Assembly (NCBI RefSeq): GCF_000003815.2
Contig: NC_049984.1
Location: 20,471,498 to 20,535,497 of the forward strand
Direction of reading: 5' to 3'
From: Branchiostoma floridae
Lineage: Eukaryota; Chordata; Leptocardii; Amphioxiformes; Branchiostomatidae
DNA: 64,000 bases
Position numbers and translations under genes: made by a program. The notes beneath the pieces were generated by a model. The model had not been told where the DNA came from. It ran no database searches and was given only the letters and a program-made list of their open reading frames with translations. Each line of letters opens with the position of its first letter. Positions within the stretch are counted from its first letter, which is position 1. This document shows, one piece after another, positions 45,801 through 48,562 of this stretch.

Positions 45801-46528
45801 CAGATGAACAAATAAATGAACCATTACCTGAGTGTTACCTTCATGCAGACCCATGGGTTGTGAGAATGAACTATTGGGGTAATTGCTAATTAAAAGTTGA
45901 AGGCAAATTTTGGGTCAAATAAGTAGAAGAATTAGGTTGCTAACTATTCATGCACACTCTACAAACATTGTTTTCAAAACCGGACCTACATGTAGATGTA
46001 TTAAGAGTGACCCATTTTCATTAAATGCTTTTTTTGTCAGATCTTACAAACAAATGTGTAGGTATGGGTTTCAATGGGATGAAGTTACTAAAAAGGCTAT
46101 CAGTTGTCAAACAAGTTCAAAGGTGATTGTGAAGCTCAGCCAAAGACTTCTAAAGAGCGCCCCAGTTGAAGTTTTTCCAATGGTTGCTCACAATATAATA
46201 TTTTACACCAGTCACTGATACAATTACATTTGGGATTCAGAAAAATATTATTAGCAGAACCAATTTGATTTCATCTAATTTTATAATGCTAACATTAATT
46301 TGTTGTAAGTGTATTACATCTATATCTAAGTCTTTGTTTAAAGAATATAAAAAAATGATTTGGTCAATATTTGGGAAATGTTATTAATGACTTATGTTGA
46401 TAAACTTGTTTCAGGAACAAATCCAGGACCTGGTGAACAGAATAGAGCTAGTTGTGACCTGCACACAAGATGGCCATCGTACAAAGAACAAAGTAGCCTG
46501 CAAGACTACTGCTAACACTGCCTCGTAA
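622..46528 (+). CDS. JARID2: JARID2 orthologue, whole gene span (21 exons placed, 5' end missing)
   Basis: JARID2 is a nuclear, catalytically inactive Jumonji protein that recruits and stimulates PRC2 (EZH2-EED-SUZ12) on chromatin. Joining the exons listed below gives about 1,079 residues; human JARID2 is about 1,246. Domain order matches the family: N-terminal ubiquitin-interacting motif, QRKFAQS and [12 protein letters not shown] motifs, long basic Ser/Thr-rich linker, JmjN, ARID, JmjC, C5HC2 zinc finger (CEKC...CYLSM...CLQHAL...MYRYDE), and a short basic tail. Exon junctions keep phase except at two places noted separately. The start codon exon lies upstream of the window; the stop is TAA at 46526. 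Introns total over 90 percent of the span and are full of mobile elements. Alternative identities such as KDM5 are excluded by the N-terminal motifs and by the degenerate JmjC active site. Confidence 0.95.
1178..1804. mobile_element. Short element with cagggctctagccagc ends
   Basis: The left end cagggctctagccagcgctc and the right end gagctggctagagccctg are inverted copies, giving a ~627-bp unit with no coding capacity I can recognise. The same ends occur at 1934/2283, 32822 and 37237-37252, which defines a dispersed non-autonomous family in this locus. A (CACT)n run sits at 1229-1242. The rest of the intron 882-2341 is a second copy plus a gap. Confidence 0.6.
1934..2283. mobile_element. Second copy of the cagggctttagccagc family, interrupted by a gap
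   Basis: It starts cagggctttagccagctc just before the N-run and ends ggctagagccctgata. The right part contains an internal inverted repeat around ccgtcaattgacgg, a trait shared with the copy at 32822. Only the ends are visible because 1950-2186 is N. Confidence 0.55.
1950..2186. other. Assembly gap (237 N)
   Basis: An unsequenced stretch inside the intron between the first two placed exons, and inside a repeat copy. Confidence 1.
2342..2487 (+). CDS. JARID2: JARID2 exon with methyl-lysine (K116-like) and SUZ12-binding motifs
   Basis: Acceptor ttttattgtag, donor GAGAG|gtaagg; it enters in phase 2 and leaves in phase 1. The exon encodes [20 protein letters not shown] followed by [13 protein letters not shown]. 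The lysine of QRKFAQS corresponds to human K116, which PRC2 methylates and EED then binds. The TEDFLTFLCLR segment corresponds to the transrepression segment that contacts SUZ12. Both functions are known from mammals and inferred here from sequence conservation. Confidence 0.93.
3007..3150 (+). CDS. JARID2: JARID2 exon, linker
   Basis: The acceptor is ccctccag at 3006 and the donor GAGTG|gtatgt. Entry and exit are phase 1. The first residues (ATPALPQEM) continue the human GSPALPNSM segment directly after the SUZ12-binding motif, which decides between this acceptor and a CAG nine bases further on. The remainder is a Ser/Thr/Glu-rich linker with no recognised domain. Confidence 0.85.
3272..3385. 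repeat. Dispersed repeat fragment, copy 1
   Basis: This segment, with taaacataccccccgg twice and then gggaaagaagatgataagca, is closely matched at 28320-28420. The two copies lie in different introns about 25 kb apart in the same orientation. No ends or coding sequence are visible. Confidence 0.5.
3631..3773 (+). CDS. JARID2: JARID2 exon, Ser-rich linker
   Basis: Acceptor attggtatag, donor GACAG|gtaggg; phase 1 in, phase 0 out. It encodes a Ser/Thr/Gly-rich linker ([18 protein letters not shown]) resembling the low-complexity region of vertebrate JARID2. Support is from splice sites, phase fit to both neighbours and an open frame. Similarity alone is weak. An acceptor six bases further on would also keep phase. 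Confidence 0.72.
4135..4340. repeat. Repeat fragment followed by a 100-N gap
   Basis: The sequence gtgtcacgacgaaggatagg followed by gattctatccgaaacgtctg contains a short inverted repeat (ggatag/ctatcc) and looks like a dispersed repeat end. 4241-4340 is a 100-N gap of unknown true size. Confidence 0.4.
4444..5412 (+). CDS. JARID2: JARID2 large exon: basic linker ending in JmjN
   Basis: A 969-bp exon (323 codons, phase 0 on both sides) between acceptor ttctttggcag and donor TGGCAG|gtaagt. Most of it is a Lys/Ser/Thr-rich disordered linker, the counterpart of the large central exon of vertebrate JARID2 that carries RNA-, nucleosome- and PRC2-stimulating activity. The last ~45 residues form the JmjN domain: [20 protein letters not shown], then [19 protein letters not shown]. 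The match to human [20 protein letters not shown] is clear. An ATG at 4462 is internal, since the frame is open from the acceptor. Confidence 0.92.
5690..5760 (-). repeat. tRNA-like SINE head with Pol III terminator-like run
   Basis: Read on the minus strand, the segment has gtaggttcgaaccccagttg, a good tRNA B box (GGTTCGAACCCC). An A-box-like stretch (gggtggatatagcgatttgc) lies about 40 bases before it. A run of 12-13 T, a typical RNA polymerase III stop, follows within 15 bases. The anticodon region does not fold into a convincing tRNA, so a tRNA-derived SINE or degenerate tRNA is more likely than a functional gene. Confidence 0.42.
5948..6166. mobile_element. Foldback MITE, ~220 bp
   Basis: The left arm taacgctagttcacctttat, continuing through ggtaacctatattcg, returns as an inverted copy ending in aaaggtgaactagcgtta. 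The arms are about 50 bp with a few mismatches. The loop also contains partly complementary sequence (tggtttcaaa / tttgaaaccgcc). There is no coding sequence. Nothing else is recognised in the rest of the intron 5413-7435. Confidence 0.65.
7436..7506 (+). CDS. JARID2: JARID2 exon, start of ARID
   Basis: Acceptor cttcatttcag, donor CAACAG|gtgaga; phase 0 in, phase 2 out. It encodes [20 protein letters not shown], nearly the human [20 protein letters not shown] segment that links JmjN to the ARID DNA-binding fold. Confidence 0.93.
8061..9683 (+). mobile_element. Tc1-type DNA transposon with ~530-bp inverted arms
   Basis: The ends cagttgcatgcaaaattatt and its exact inverse are flanked by TA on both sides (8059-8060, 9684-9685), the target duplication of Tc1/mariner elements. 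Subterminal copies of gcaaaattattcaaccccct occur at about 8226 and 9474, as in IR/DR-type elements. The whole left arm to about 8590 is a diverged inverse of the right arm from about 9130. That right arm contains the C-terminal part of a transposase gene. It inserted in the JARID2 intron between exons 7436 and 9827. Confidence 0.88.
8655..9320 (+). pseudogene. Tc1-like transposase, 5' replaced and frame broken
   Basis: The open part 8655-9125 encodes a diverged second helix-turn-helix region, then [20 protein letters not shown] and [20 protein letters not shown]. These are characteristic of the Tc1 DDE catalytic domain (first Asp in FDEAKLEL). In other frames downstream come [10 protein letters not shown] (second Asp) and [11 protein letters not shown] (Glu). 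The N-terminal DNA-binding part is missing, because its place is occupied by an inverted copy of the C-terminal part. It cannot encode a working enzyme. Confidence 0.8.
9827..9908 (+). CDS. JARID2: JARID2 exon, ARID
   Basis: Acceptor tatttcactcag, donor CCACTG|gtacgt; phase 2 in, phase 0 out. It encodes [19 protein letters not shown] and then EIFLESSPL, matching [20 protein letters not shown] in human ARID. Confidence 0.93.
10202..10668. mobile_element. TTAA-flanked foldback element X
   Basis: It begins TTAAGGTCTCATTGATG and ends with the exact inverse CATCAATGAGACCTTAA, a perfect 17-bp inverted pair including the TTAA. TTAA target sites are typical of piggyBac-like elements; the family assignment is inference because no transposase is present. 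Its right TTAA is also the left TTAA of the next element. Confidence 0.7.
10665..11353. mobile_element. TTAA-flanked long foldback element Y
   Basis: The ends TTAAGGTATTCAGGTTGGC and ...ggtgaaatacctTAA form ~50-bp terminal inverted repeats. The similarity then continues inward for most of the element: gatgacgtcatc near 10802 and 11116, ataccactgcaat against its inverse near 11050. It is essentially a ~330-bp-armed hairpin. The right arm has a ~95-bp internal tandem duplication (about 11163-11300). There is no coding sequence. Confidence 0.75.
11828..11953 (+). CDS. JARID2: JARID2 exon, ARID core
   Basis: Acceptor tcctgtccag, donor AAAGCT|gtaggt; 42 codons, phase 0 on both sides. It encodes [20 protein letters not shown] and [20 protein letters not shown], the core ARID helices and the GG-x-x-QV turn. 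The next expected segment (human AQDRLAKLQEAYCQYLL, last ARID helix) was not found before 19459. Confidence 0.93.
12957..13688. mobile_element. Harbinger-like non-autonomous element, copy 1
   Basis: The ends ggccatgttgatttgattat and its inverse ataatcaaatcaacatggcc are preceded and followed by TTA, a 3-bp duplication typical of PIF/Harbinger elements. A 100-N gap lies inside (13019-13118). The interior matches the element at 44634-45487 in inverted orientation over most of its length. Family assignment is by end structure only. The preceding stretch 11954-12956 shows no recognisable feature. Confidence 0.6.
13019..13118. other. Assembly gap (100 N)
   Basis: A gap of unknown true size inside a repeat. 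It is one of two gaps that could hide the missing ARID exon of JARID2. Confidence 1.
13813..13912. other. Assembly gap (100 N)
   Basis: A gap of unknown size that cuts off the 3' end of the minus-strand LINE. It is the second gap that could hide the missing ARID exon. Confidence 1.
14041..16095 (-). pseudogene. LINE ORF, 3' frame: endonuclease C-terminus plus reverse transcriptase
   Basis: 684 codons are open, but the first ~78 are out-of-frame reading of the endonuclease. Genuine similarity starts around [21 protein letters not shown] (residues ~105-111) and PSDHN complete the endonuclease, then the linker and the full RT palm with YADD near residue 645. It stops shortly after KTKSMLFG. Further LINE sequence ([20 protein letters not shown]) is readable in another frame between 14040 and 13913. 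Confidence 0.88.
15857..16573 (-). pseudogene. LINE ORF, 5' frame: leader plus endonuclease N-terminus
   Basis: 238 codons from ATG at 16573 to a stop at 15857. Residues ~20-40 are a hydrophobic stretch. At residues 102-110 is GDIAPNPGP, resembling the NPGP motif found at this place in CR1/L2 proteins and in 2A-type ribosome-skipping sequences. From ~124 the endonuclease starts, with E156 in LTETRL. The frame ends in RPPNAGSEF, where the family sequence would continue; the rest is in the next frame. Confidence 0.8.
17400..17985 (-). repeat. Antisense copy of the 'gcataattaatgagga' repeat family
   Basis: The segment carries the inverse of features seen at 37300-39545 and 50555-51615: a gacagacagacacac run, cccctagcggct-like text, ttaatgatttgtat and a tattatgcaaattag-type segment. 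It is a decayed copy in the opposite orientation. 16600-17400 shows nothing recognisable. Confidence 0.45.
17984..18196. mobile_element. Small foldback element
   Basis: cataaccttctttgc and gtacatgtaggtaattaata on the left are mirrored by tagtaattacctacatgtac and agaaggttatat on the right, giving a ~215-bp foldback of MITE type. There is no coding sequence. Confidence 0.5.
18616..19446. repeat. 23-bp minisatellite, about 36 copies
   Basis: The tandem unit is tgctccatgtcatgtggtgtatg with a second common variant (catgtaatg instead of catgtcatg). Variants come in runs, which suggests block duplications. Because 23 is not a multiple of 3 and the unit lacks stops, all frames are open on both strands; those ORFs are not genes. 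The array ends about 12 bp before the acceptor of the JARID2 exon at 19459. Confidence 0.97.
19459..19524 (+). CDS. JARID2: JARID2 exon after ARID
   Basis: Acceptor gactgtccccag, donor TGGAAG|gtactg; 22 codons: [20 protein letters not shown] then WK. It aligns with human [21 protein letters not shown]. The intron side of the acceptor is a 23-bp minisatellite ending about 12 bp upstream, so the polypyrimidine tract is very short. Confidence 0.8.
19885..19946 (+). CDS. JARID2: JARID2 exon, acidic linker before JmjC
   Basis: Acceptor tgctccctcag behind a good pyrimidine tract; donor CTGCGG|gtgagt. It encodes [20 protein letters not shown], matching human EEEEDKGVLNDFHKCIYK. The frame requires two bases left over at the 5' end (phase 1 entry), but the preceding exon ends in phase 0. 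A small exon is therefore probably missing in between. Confidence 0.82.
20251..20343 (+). CDS. JARID2: JARID2 exon, pre-JmjC
   Basis: Acceptor tgtcttccag, donor GTTGAG|gtgggt; 31 codons, phase 0. It encodes [20 protein letters not shown] and [11 protein letters not shown], closely matching human [20 protein letters not shown]. Confidence 0.94.
20934..21657. mobile_element. Non-autonomous DNA transposon with gaccacattcacactcag ends
   Basis: The left end continues aaaaacgattcggataaaac; the right end is its inverse, gttttattcgaatcgttttt then ctgagtgtgaatggggtc. The terminal inverted repeats are ~35 bp, and the subterminal attcggat/atccgaat motif recurs several times. No transposase is seen. It ends about 50 bp before the JARID2 exon at 21710. 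The remainder of the intron 20344-21709 shows nothing recognisable, nor do the introns 19947-20250 and 21793-23206. Confidence 0.7.
21710..21792 (+). CDS. JARID2: JARID2 exon, JmjC start
   Basis: Acceptor ttttttttgcag, donor TTGGAAG|gtaaac; phase 0 in, phase 2 out. It encodes [20 protein letters not shown] then VDTKSLG, the counterpart of human [23 protein letters not shown]. The acceptor lies about 50 bp after the end of a foldback transposon (20934-21657). Confidence 0.92.
23207..23242 (+). CDS. JARID2: JARID2 36-bp micro-exon, JmjC
   Basis: Acceptor ccacaatgcag, donor GCCAA|gtaagt; phase 2 in and out. It encodes [13 protein letters not shown], including the shared codons. This matches human GSGFPVGKSEPFSRH and is the only stretch in the intron that does so with correct phase. 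Confidence 0.85.
24546..24830 (+). repeat. 5S rRNA-derived SINE
   Basis: 24546-24646 aligns with eukaryotic 5S rRNA: ctacagccgtggcgcg at the start, cctgatcacctaagcaa (box A region), cagtacttggatgaaagacc (box C, nearly identical to the 5S text) and gatgttgtagcc at the end. Deletions and substitutions exclude a functional 5S gene. About 180 bp of unrelated tail follow. A 5S-like Pol III promoter head plus unrelated body is the structure of 5S-type (SINE3) elements. The 3' boundary is uncertain. Confidence 0.7.
24950..24998. mobile_element. End of a GGCCACACCAATTT-type element
   Basis: gtggatgtcatccatcaaat followed by taaattggtgtggccTTA is the terminal signature seen complete at 30824-31185 and, as a single end, at 55822. 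The partner end is not identifiable here. Confidence 0.5.
25430..26390. mobile_element. Large foldback with eight palindromic gattcccgagaatc motifs
   Basis: The arms gttgaaatcagtattagttt (near 25459) and its inverse near 26346, with flanking gaggcggtaggcc-like text, mark an inverted repeat of ~950 bp. Between the arms, a near-palindrome GATTCCCGAGAATC recurs at about 25535, 25592, 25636, 25684, 26125, 26162, 26213 and 26267, alternating with tacacagtgtgtac-like text. A further single arm copy lies at 26805-26850. There is no coding sequence. Between 26400 and 26700 the DNA is CpG-rich but otherwise featureless. Confidence 0.6.
27070..27420. repeat. Dispersed repeat (cagagggtcaagatttcaaaa type)
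   Basis: Two diverged units share aaatgcaagaaatagcgttt and aaatgtaagaaatggtgttg. The same family forms the tandem block at 43040-43900, in the same orientation. Confidence 0.5.
27478..27885 (+). pseudogene. Internally deleted LINE: RT fragment fused to the 3' end
   Basis: Reading frames with stops encode [16 protein letters not shown], then an open part with [20 protein letters not shown] and [17 protein letters not shown]. These are RT palm motifs of a LINE group different from the 13913-16575 element. Immediately after, the sequence jumps to the LINE C-terminus ([16 protein letters not shown]). The same C-terminus is present at 32093-32160, so ~2 kb is deleted between RT and end. Confidence 0.7.
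27939..27965 (+). CDS. JARID2: JARID2 exon, JmjC, truncated by a gap
   Basis: Acceptor tatctgacag; phase 2 entry. The visible 27 bp encode (K)HGWNLTTVP, matching human RHGWNLTVLPNN. The exon then runs into the 27966-28188 N-run, which must hide its remainder (human NNTGSILRHLGAVP) and a donor leaving phase 1. Confidence 0.9.
27966..28188. other. Assembly gap (223 N) inside JARID2
   Basis: This gap removes most of the JmjC exon that begins at 27939, plus its donor site. Its non-round length suggests an estimated size. Confidence 1.
28300..28425. repeat. Dispersed repeat fragment, copy 2
   Basis: Matches 3272-3385, including gggaaagaagatgataagca. The rest of the intron to 29846 (28426-29740) has no recognised feature. 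Confidence 0.5.
29740..29812. mobile_element. Short degenerate GGCCACACCAATTT-type element
   Basis: gtgtggccatttttttcaaa and aaaattggtgtggccttgc bracket 70 bp with the terminal motif of the 30824-31185 family. It lies ~35 bp before the JARID2 acceptor at 29846. The intron 29962-30598 shows nothing recognisable. Confidence 0.4.
29847..29961 (+). CDS. JARID2: JARID2 exon, JmjC core with lost metal ligands
   Basis: Acceptor tatgttgctgcag, donor AAAATATG|gtgagt. It encodes [20 protein letters not shown] then [19 protein letters not shown]. The position where active JmjC enzymes have H-x-D/E reads C-W-S, as in vertebrate JARID2, so the iron site is lost here too. [11 protein letters not shown] matches human DYLHTGADCIW. 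Confidence 0.95.
30599..30707 (+). CDS. JARID2: JARID2 exon, JmjC
   Basis: Acceptor ttccaacacag, donor GCTATG|gtaagt; phase 2 in, phase 0 out. It encodes [20 protein letters not shown] and [16 protein letters not shown], aligned with human YCIPAEEENKLEDVVHTLL onward. Confidence 0.9.
30824..31185. mobile_element. Harbinger-like MITE, complete copy
   Basis: The ends GGCCACACCAATTTTATTTC and its inverse are flanked by TAA on each side (TATAA|GGCC ... GGCC|TAACAG). The terminal inverted repeats are ~45 bp with ttggttctcgga. A 3-bp TWA target duplication fits PIF/Harbinger; no transposase is present, so the family call is inference. Confidence 0.7.
31599..31781 (+). CDS. JARID2: JARID2 exon, end of JmjC
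   Basis: Acceptor tgttgcacacag, donor ATCCAG|gtatat; 61 codons, phase 0. It encodes [20 protein letters not shown] then [20 protein letters not shown] and [12 protein letters not shown], close to human [20 protein letters not shown]. The distal iron-binding His of active JmjC proteins is Val here (SYVANICCG). Confidence 0.95.
31855..32165 (+). pseudogene. LINE 3'-terminal fragment
   Basis: Frames with stops read [35 protein letters not shown] and then [20 protein letters not shown]. This is the Cys/His-containing C-terminus typical of one LINE group. It ends at the same sequence as 27770-27870 (cgctgtagggctgatatcaa). The 5' truncation indicates a dead-on-arrival insertion. 32166-32652 shows nothing further. 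Confidence 0.65.
32653..32783 (+). CDS. JARID2: JARID2 exon, post-JmjC helical region
   Basis: Acceptor tttctctgacag, donor AAGTCAG|gtaagg; phase 0 in, phase 2 out. It encodes [20 protein letters not shown] and continues to PEIIQV. FSIEKLL matches human FSMEKLLYQIAQ. Confidence 0.9.
32822..33746. mobile_element. Left part of a cagggctttagccagcgtcc element with nested insertions
   Basis: It begins cagggctttagccagcgtcc and then has ccgtcaattgacggaaattt, as in the copy at 1934-2283. The matching right end (gagctggctaaagcc) is at 37237-37252, so later insertions probably split this element over ~4.4 kb. 33180-33260 is unusually GC-rich. A 100-N gap follows at 33747-33846. Confidence 0.5.
33747..33846. 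other. Assembly gap (100 N)
   Basis: A gap of unknown size within nested repeats of the 32784-40094 intron. Confidence 1.
34121..34651. mobile_element. Mariner-like MITE with gaggggtgatcaataagttc ends
   Basis: The left end gaggggtgatcaataagttc returns inverted near 34630-34651 (cttattgataacccctc). gcaccgctcagattttgagg is likewise mirrored by cgaaatctgagctgtgctt near 34592. A diverged second copy in the opposite orientation lies at 36206-36555. Around it, 33890-34120 and 36556 onward match the Harbinger-like family at 44900-45130, so this sits inside an older element. Confidence 0.6.
34652..36205 (-). mobile_element. Short LTR retrotransposon (TRIM-like), 1,554 bp, identical LTRs
   Basis: Direct repeats 34652-34825 and 36032-36205 (174 bp) are identical. 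On the minus strand the repeat contains gtgaataaagctccc (AATAAA). Next to the left copy is a purine tract (aagaaaaagaaatggaaaag on the minus strand), as expected before a 3' LTR. Next to the right copy, the minus strand reads TGGTGGCAGCGGCTGGGA, a plausible tRNA primer-binding site. The interior has no coding sequence but holds a ~43-bp unit repeated three times (about 35680-35815). Orientation and class follow from these signals. Confidence 0.72.
36206..36555. mobile_element. Inverted partial copy of the gaggggtgatcaataag MITE
   Basis: Inverse of 34121-34570, with cgaatgccgggaaagtaatg and gattttgaggcacaac both mirrored. It ends gatcacccctcgta. Its left side is cut by the LTR element at 36205. 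36556-37070 continues an interrupted Harbinger-like repeat (gtccaataagaaaaac). Confidence 0.55.
37071..37170. other. Assembly gap (100 N)
   Basis: A gap inside nested repeats. The flanking right side (37171-37252) is the end of the element begun at 32822. Confidence 1.
37300..39545 (+). repeat. Tandem/dispersed 'gcataattaatgagga' family, two-plus copies
   Basis: Two long diverged copies follow one another (from about 37310 and from about 38620). Each starts with (TG)n, then cataactcgagaagcc or gataactcaagaacgg, gggccccctagcggct and many ttatgcaaa...tttgcataattaatg segments. Close relatives lie at 50555-51615 and 62946-63600. No ORF or terminal repeat is seen. The long AT-rich periodic segments (~230 bp) look like internal tandem duplications. 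Confidence 0.7.
39546..39645. other. Assembly gap (100 N) at the minisatellite edge
   Basis: The gap immediately precedes the 60-bp minisatellite, so the array is probably longer than shown. Confidence 1.
39646..40094. repeat. 60-bp minisatellite made of the JARID2 intron-exon junction
   Basis: About 7.5 tandem copies (one unit has 61 bp) differ by one or two bases. Each contains ttgctgcag followed by GGATACTGAGCTGCAGCTG, which is exactly the acceptor and first 19 bases of the exon at 40095. The unit then continues tatctgcggatgttgtgaat, where the real exon has CGCAGCAG. Open frames on the minus strand are by-products of the period (60 is a multiple of 3). Confidence 0.97.
40095..40263 (+). 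CDS. JARID2: JARID2 exon, start of C5HC2 zinc finger; first bases amplified upstream
   Basis: Acceptor gatgttgctgcag, donor TCCATG|gtaggt; phase 2 in, phase 0 out. It encodes [20 protein letters not shown] then [16 protein letters not shown] and [20 protein letters not shown] and CYLSM are identical to the human protein. The acceptor and the first 19 bases of this exon are the unit of the 60-bp minisatellite immediately upstream. The genuine copy is the last one, the only one that continues as CGCAGCAGACTG. Confidence 0.93.
40430..41645. repeat. GTACAG-based satellite, ~1.2 kb
   Basis: Built from the hexamer GTACAG in higher-order units such as gtacaggtacaggttgtaca and gtacaggtacatgttgtaca. 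Long open frames on both strands (up to 426 codons of Tyr/Arg/Leu or Val/Gln/Pro repeats) result from lack of stops in the unit and have no other gene evidence. It lies entirely in the intron between exons 40095 and 42020. A short (GAT)n run precedes it at about 40349-40370. Confidence 0.97.
42020..42127 (+). CDS. JARID2: JARID2 exon, end of C5HC2 zinc finger
   Basis: Acceptor tttctgttccag, donor GATGAG|gtgagt; 36 codons, phase 0. It encodes [20 protein letters not shown] then [16 protein letters not shown], matching human [20 protein letters not shown] and CRGLKLMYRYDE. It supplies the second half of the zinc ligands. Confidence 0.95.
43040..43905 (+). repeat. Tandem ~120-180-bp repeat block
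   Basis: At least five diverged units share caaaatttgtcccttaaaat or ccctcaaaatgcaggaaa, and then cgtttcagagggtctagatt and tcaaaattt. Two successive units (about 43640-43840) are nearly identical. The family also occurs at 27070-27420. The intron stretches 42128-43030 and 43906-44630 show nothing recognisable. Confidence 0.65.
44634..45487. mobile_element. Harbinger-like non-autonomous element, copy 2 (inverted)
   Basis: TTAGGCCACGTTGATTTGAT on the left and ataatcaaatcaacatggcc followed by TTA on the right give the ends and a 3-bp duplication. The interior is the inverse of 12957-13688: the taaggctaactgtctctgta and ccttcctggccactttgat stretches are mirrored there. Overlapping Lys-rich open frames are incidental. 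Confidence 0.62.
45493..45573 (+). repeat. 20-bp tandem repeat, four copies
   Basis: The unit aaaacatccacaaacaggcc is repeated almost perfectly, directly next to the end of the Harbinger-like element. The open frame through it (PKTSTNR repeats) is incidental. 45574-46414 shows nothing recognisable. Confidence 0.85.
46415..46528 (+). CDS. JARID2: JARID2 last coding exon
   Basis: Acceptor aaacttgtttcag; 37 codons plus TAA at 46526. It encodes [20 protein letters not shown] then [20 protein letters not shown]-x-x-LVN-x-I matches human EEQIISLVNQI. The tail is shorter than in vertebrates and lacks their longer basic C-terminus. Confidence 0.92.
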   Translation, partial: EQIQDLVNRIELVVTCTQDGHRTKNKVACKTTANTAS

Positions 46529-46892
46529 CCTTGATATGTAACACCTGTGGGATACTAAAACACAAGTCCATAGTGATATGTTGGGAGGGATTCAGCCAGC
46601 GCCTTTCTTGTACCTTCCATACACACGCCTCTTTGGCTTAAGTCTTCTTTCTCACCACTGCTACATCCAGTGACAGGCATACATGTACATGTTCATGTAT
46701 CTTTATTCTGTACCTAAAACGTGTTGCCTAAATCTGCTCATTTCAAAAAGACATGTGGACAAATATCATTGCACAATAGATAAGCAAATGCAAGTTTAAA
46801 AGTTAGTTGAATGTTACCACTTTCTGTGTTTTTCTCAGTCAGATTTAGGGAAATAATTCAATACCAAAACATTACATGGTATTTAAAGTGGC

Positions 46893-46898
46893 AATAAA
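46893..46898 (+). other. Candidate polyadenylation signal of JARID2
   Basis: An AATAAA lies 365 bp after the stop codon in AT-rich sequence and is followed by T-rich stretches. It is a plausible end of the 3' UTR (46529 to about 46920), but other signals further on cannot be excluded without transcripts. Confidence 0.4.
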
Positions 46899-47753
46899 GG
46901 AGGTCCAAATTTATATTCAAAAATAGAAAAAAATGTATTTCAGTGCCTGAATTTATGAAAGATCATCTTTATGTCATAGTGTACATGTACATGTCTCCAC
47001 ACTCTGTTGCATGTAACTGAATGTATTGATGTACACTTTTTTGTATTTTCCAAAAAAAAGGTAAAGAATGCAATTATCTTAATCATGCATAATATGATAA
47101 GTTCCATTTAGGTAATGTTTTTTGTGTTTAAGGAAGCTAATTTACATAATGCAATTGATTATCTGGTTTTCGACTGATGTAAATGTTAGAAAGATTGATG
47201 TTGTTATTACGCATTAACATGTTCAGACTAATTTTTTATCTTTTGATTGTTTTGATTGGAAACCTTCATCTAGCTATGTAAGCTTTGATTTCTTTGTTCT
47301 TAAATACATTGTATAGGTACTTACTAGTTACTTAGACCTACCATCCCACCTTTGGCAAAGGCCACAGACTAGACCCCTCCAGCTGTTGCCATTGCATCAG
47401 CCTCCAGGTCCCACCAAAAGGTGTTCTTAGTATGGGTGCCAAGAGGATGATTGTAAAAGAGTAGGAAAAGATTTTTGTCTAGGCAACAAATAGTAGCAAA
47501 GAAACGGTGACATACTGTTCAGGACCACCCTAGAATCTACTAAAATCAGCCTACTTTTATGAGGAATGTACATGTACAACATGTATTTGGAGGTCATGTG
47601 CCCTTGGTGGGTTATCATTGTAGCAATGTAATGGAATTGCAACAAAATATTTAACGTTAGTTGAAAAATCTGAAGAAATAGAACAAAATTATCTGTGTGT
47701 GCTATTCCTTGAAAGAAGACAAAGAAAAACTTATCTATCTTCTGTGGTTAGGC

Positions 47754-48562
47754 TATTTTGATTTGATTATATGACATCCTCGCACATCAATTTTCCCCTG
47801 TTAAAAAAAGTTTTTGACCAGAATGTAATTATTCAAAGCAGCAACAAAAGGAGCAAACATATTCCATTAATGTGCAAATTAAAGATATCTGAAAATGGAT
47901 ACTCATATCATACAATGCCAATGTCATTTCCAAAGTCAGTGAAGGAGATGTGAAAGAATAAAAATGAATAATAATATTGTTTGGTTTACAATGTTCTGTG
48001 CATTCAGTCATTTTTTTCAACCATTCTGACCACATAGATTTAATAGAACAAAACATTGATTTGATTATATGGATGACATCTGCGGGGGCATCAATTTTCA
48101 GCCATTTCGAAAACTAAAAAAGAAAACTTTCAACCATACTTTAAATCATACAAAACAGCATCAGCAAAACATATGCCGTGGATTGCAGAAATAAATATCG
48201 GAAAACACATAATAATGTCGTAGAATATTACAAGGTCAAAGAAGATGGGAAAGAACAAAAATGAATAATGTATTGTTCGGTATACTATATTCCTGTGTGC
48301 AGTCTTTTTTTTATTTTTTCAACTTTTCTGACCACTTTGATTTCATTATGAAGGAATCTTTTTTTGGGTCAAACTTTATTTATTTCACGCTCGCATCAGT
48401 TTTGCGATTCCCAGAAGATGTCATTCATATAATCAAATCAACCTGGTCTAAAGGCAACTTTTCTTTTCGTGAAACTTGTTTTCTTCCCACGCTTGTCGGA
48501 TTTGGGGACAGTTCGATCCTAGAGGATGGCATCCATGTAGACAAATCAACACGGCCCTACCT
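47754..48562. mobile_element. Cluster of decayed Harbinger-like ends
   Basis: Four diverged terminal motifs lie within 800 bp: ttttgatttgattatatgac at 47758, ttgatttgattatatggatg at 48058, catataatcaaatcaacctg at 48427 and catccatgtagacaaatcaa at 48530. Order and orientation suggest two partly overlapping copies of the family seen at 12957 and 44634. Intergenic sequence from 46529 to here and on to 50110 has no other recognised feature. Confidence 0.5.

Noticed and set aside
47038-47062. Second polyadenylation-like context after JARID2
   Set aside because: No canonical AATAAA at a convincing spacing; the signal at 46893 is nearer and better.
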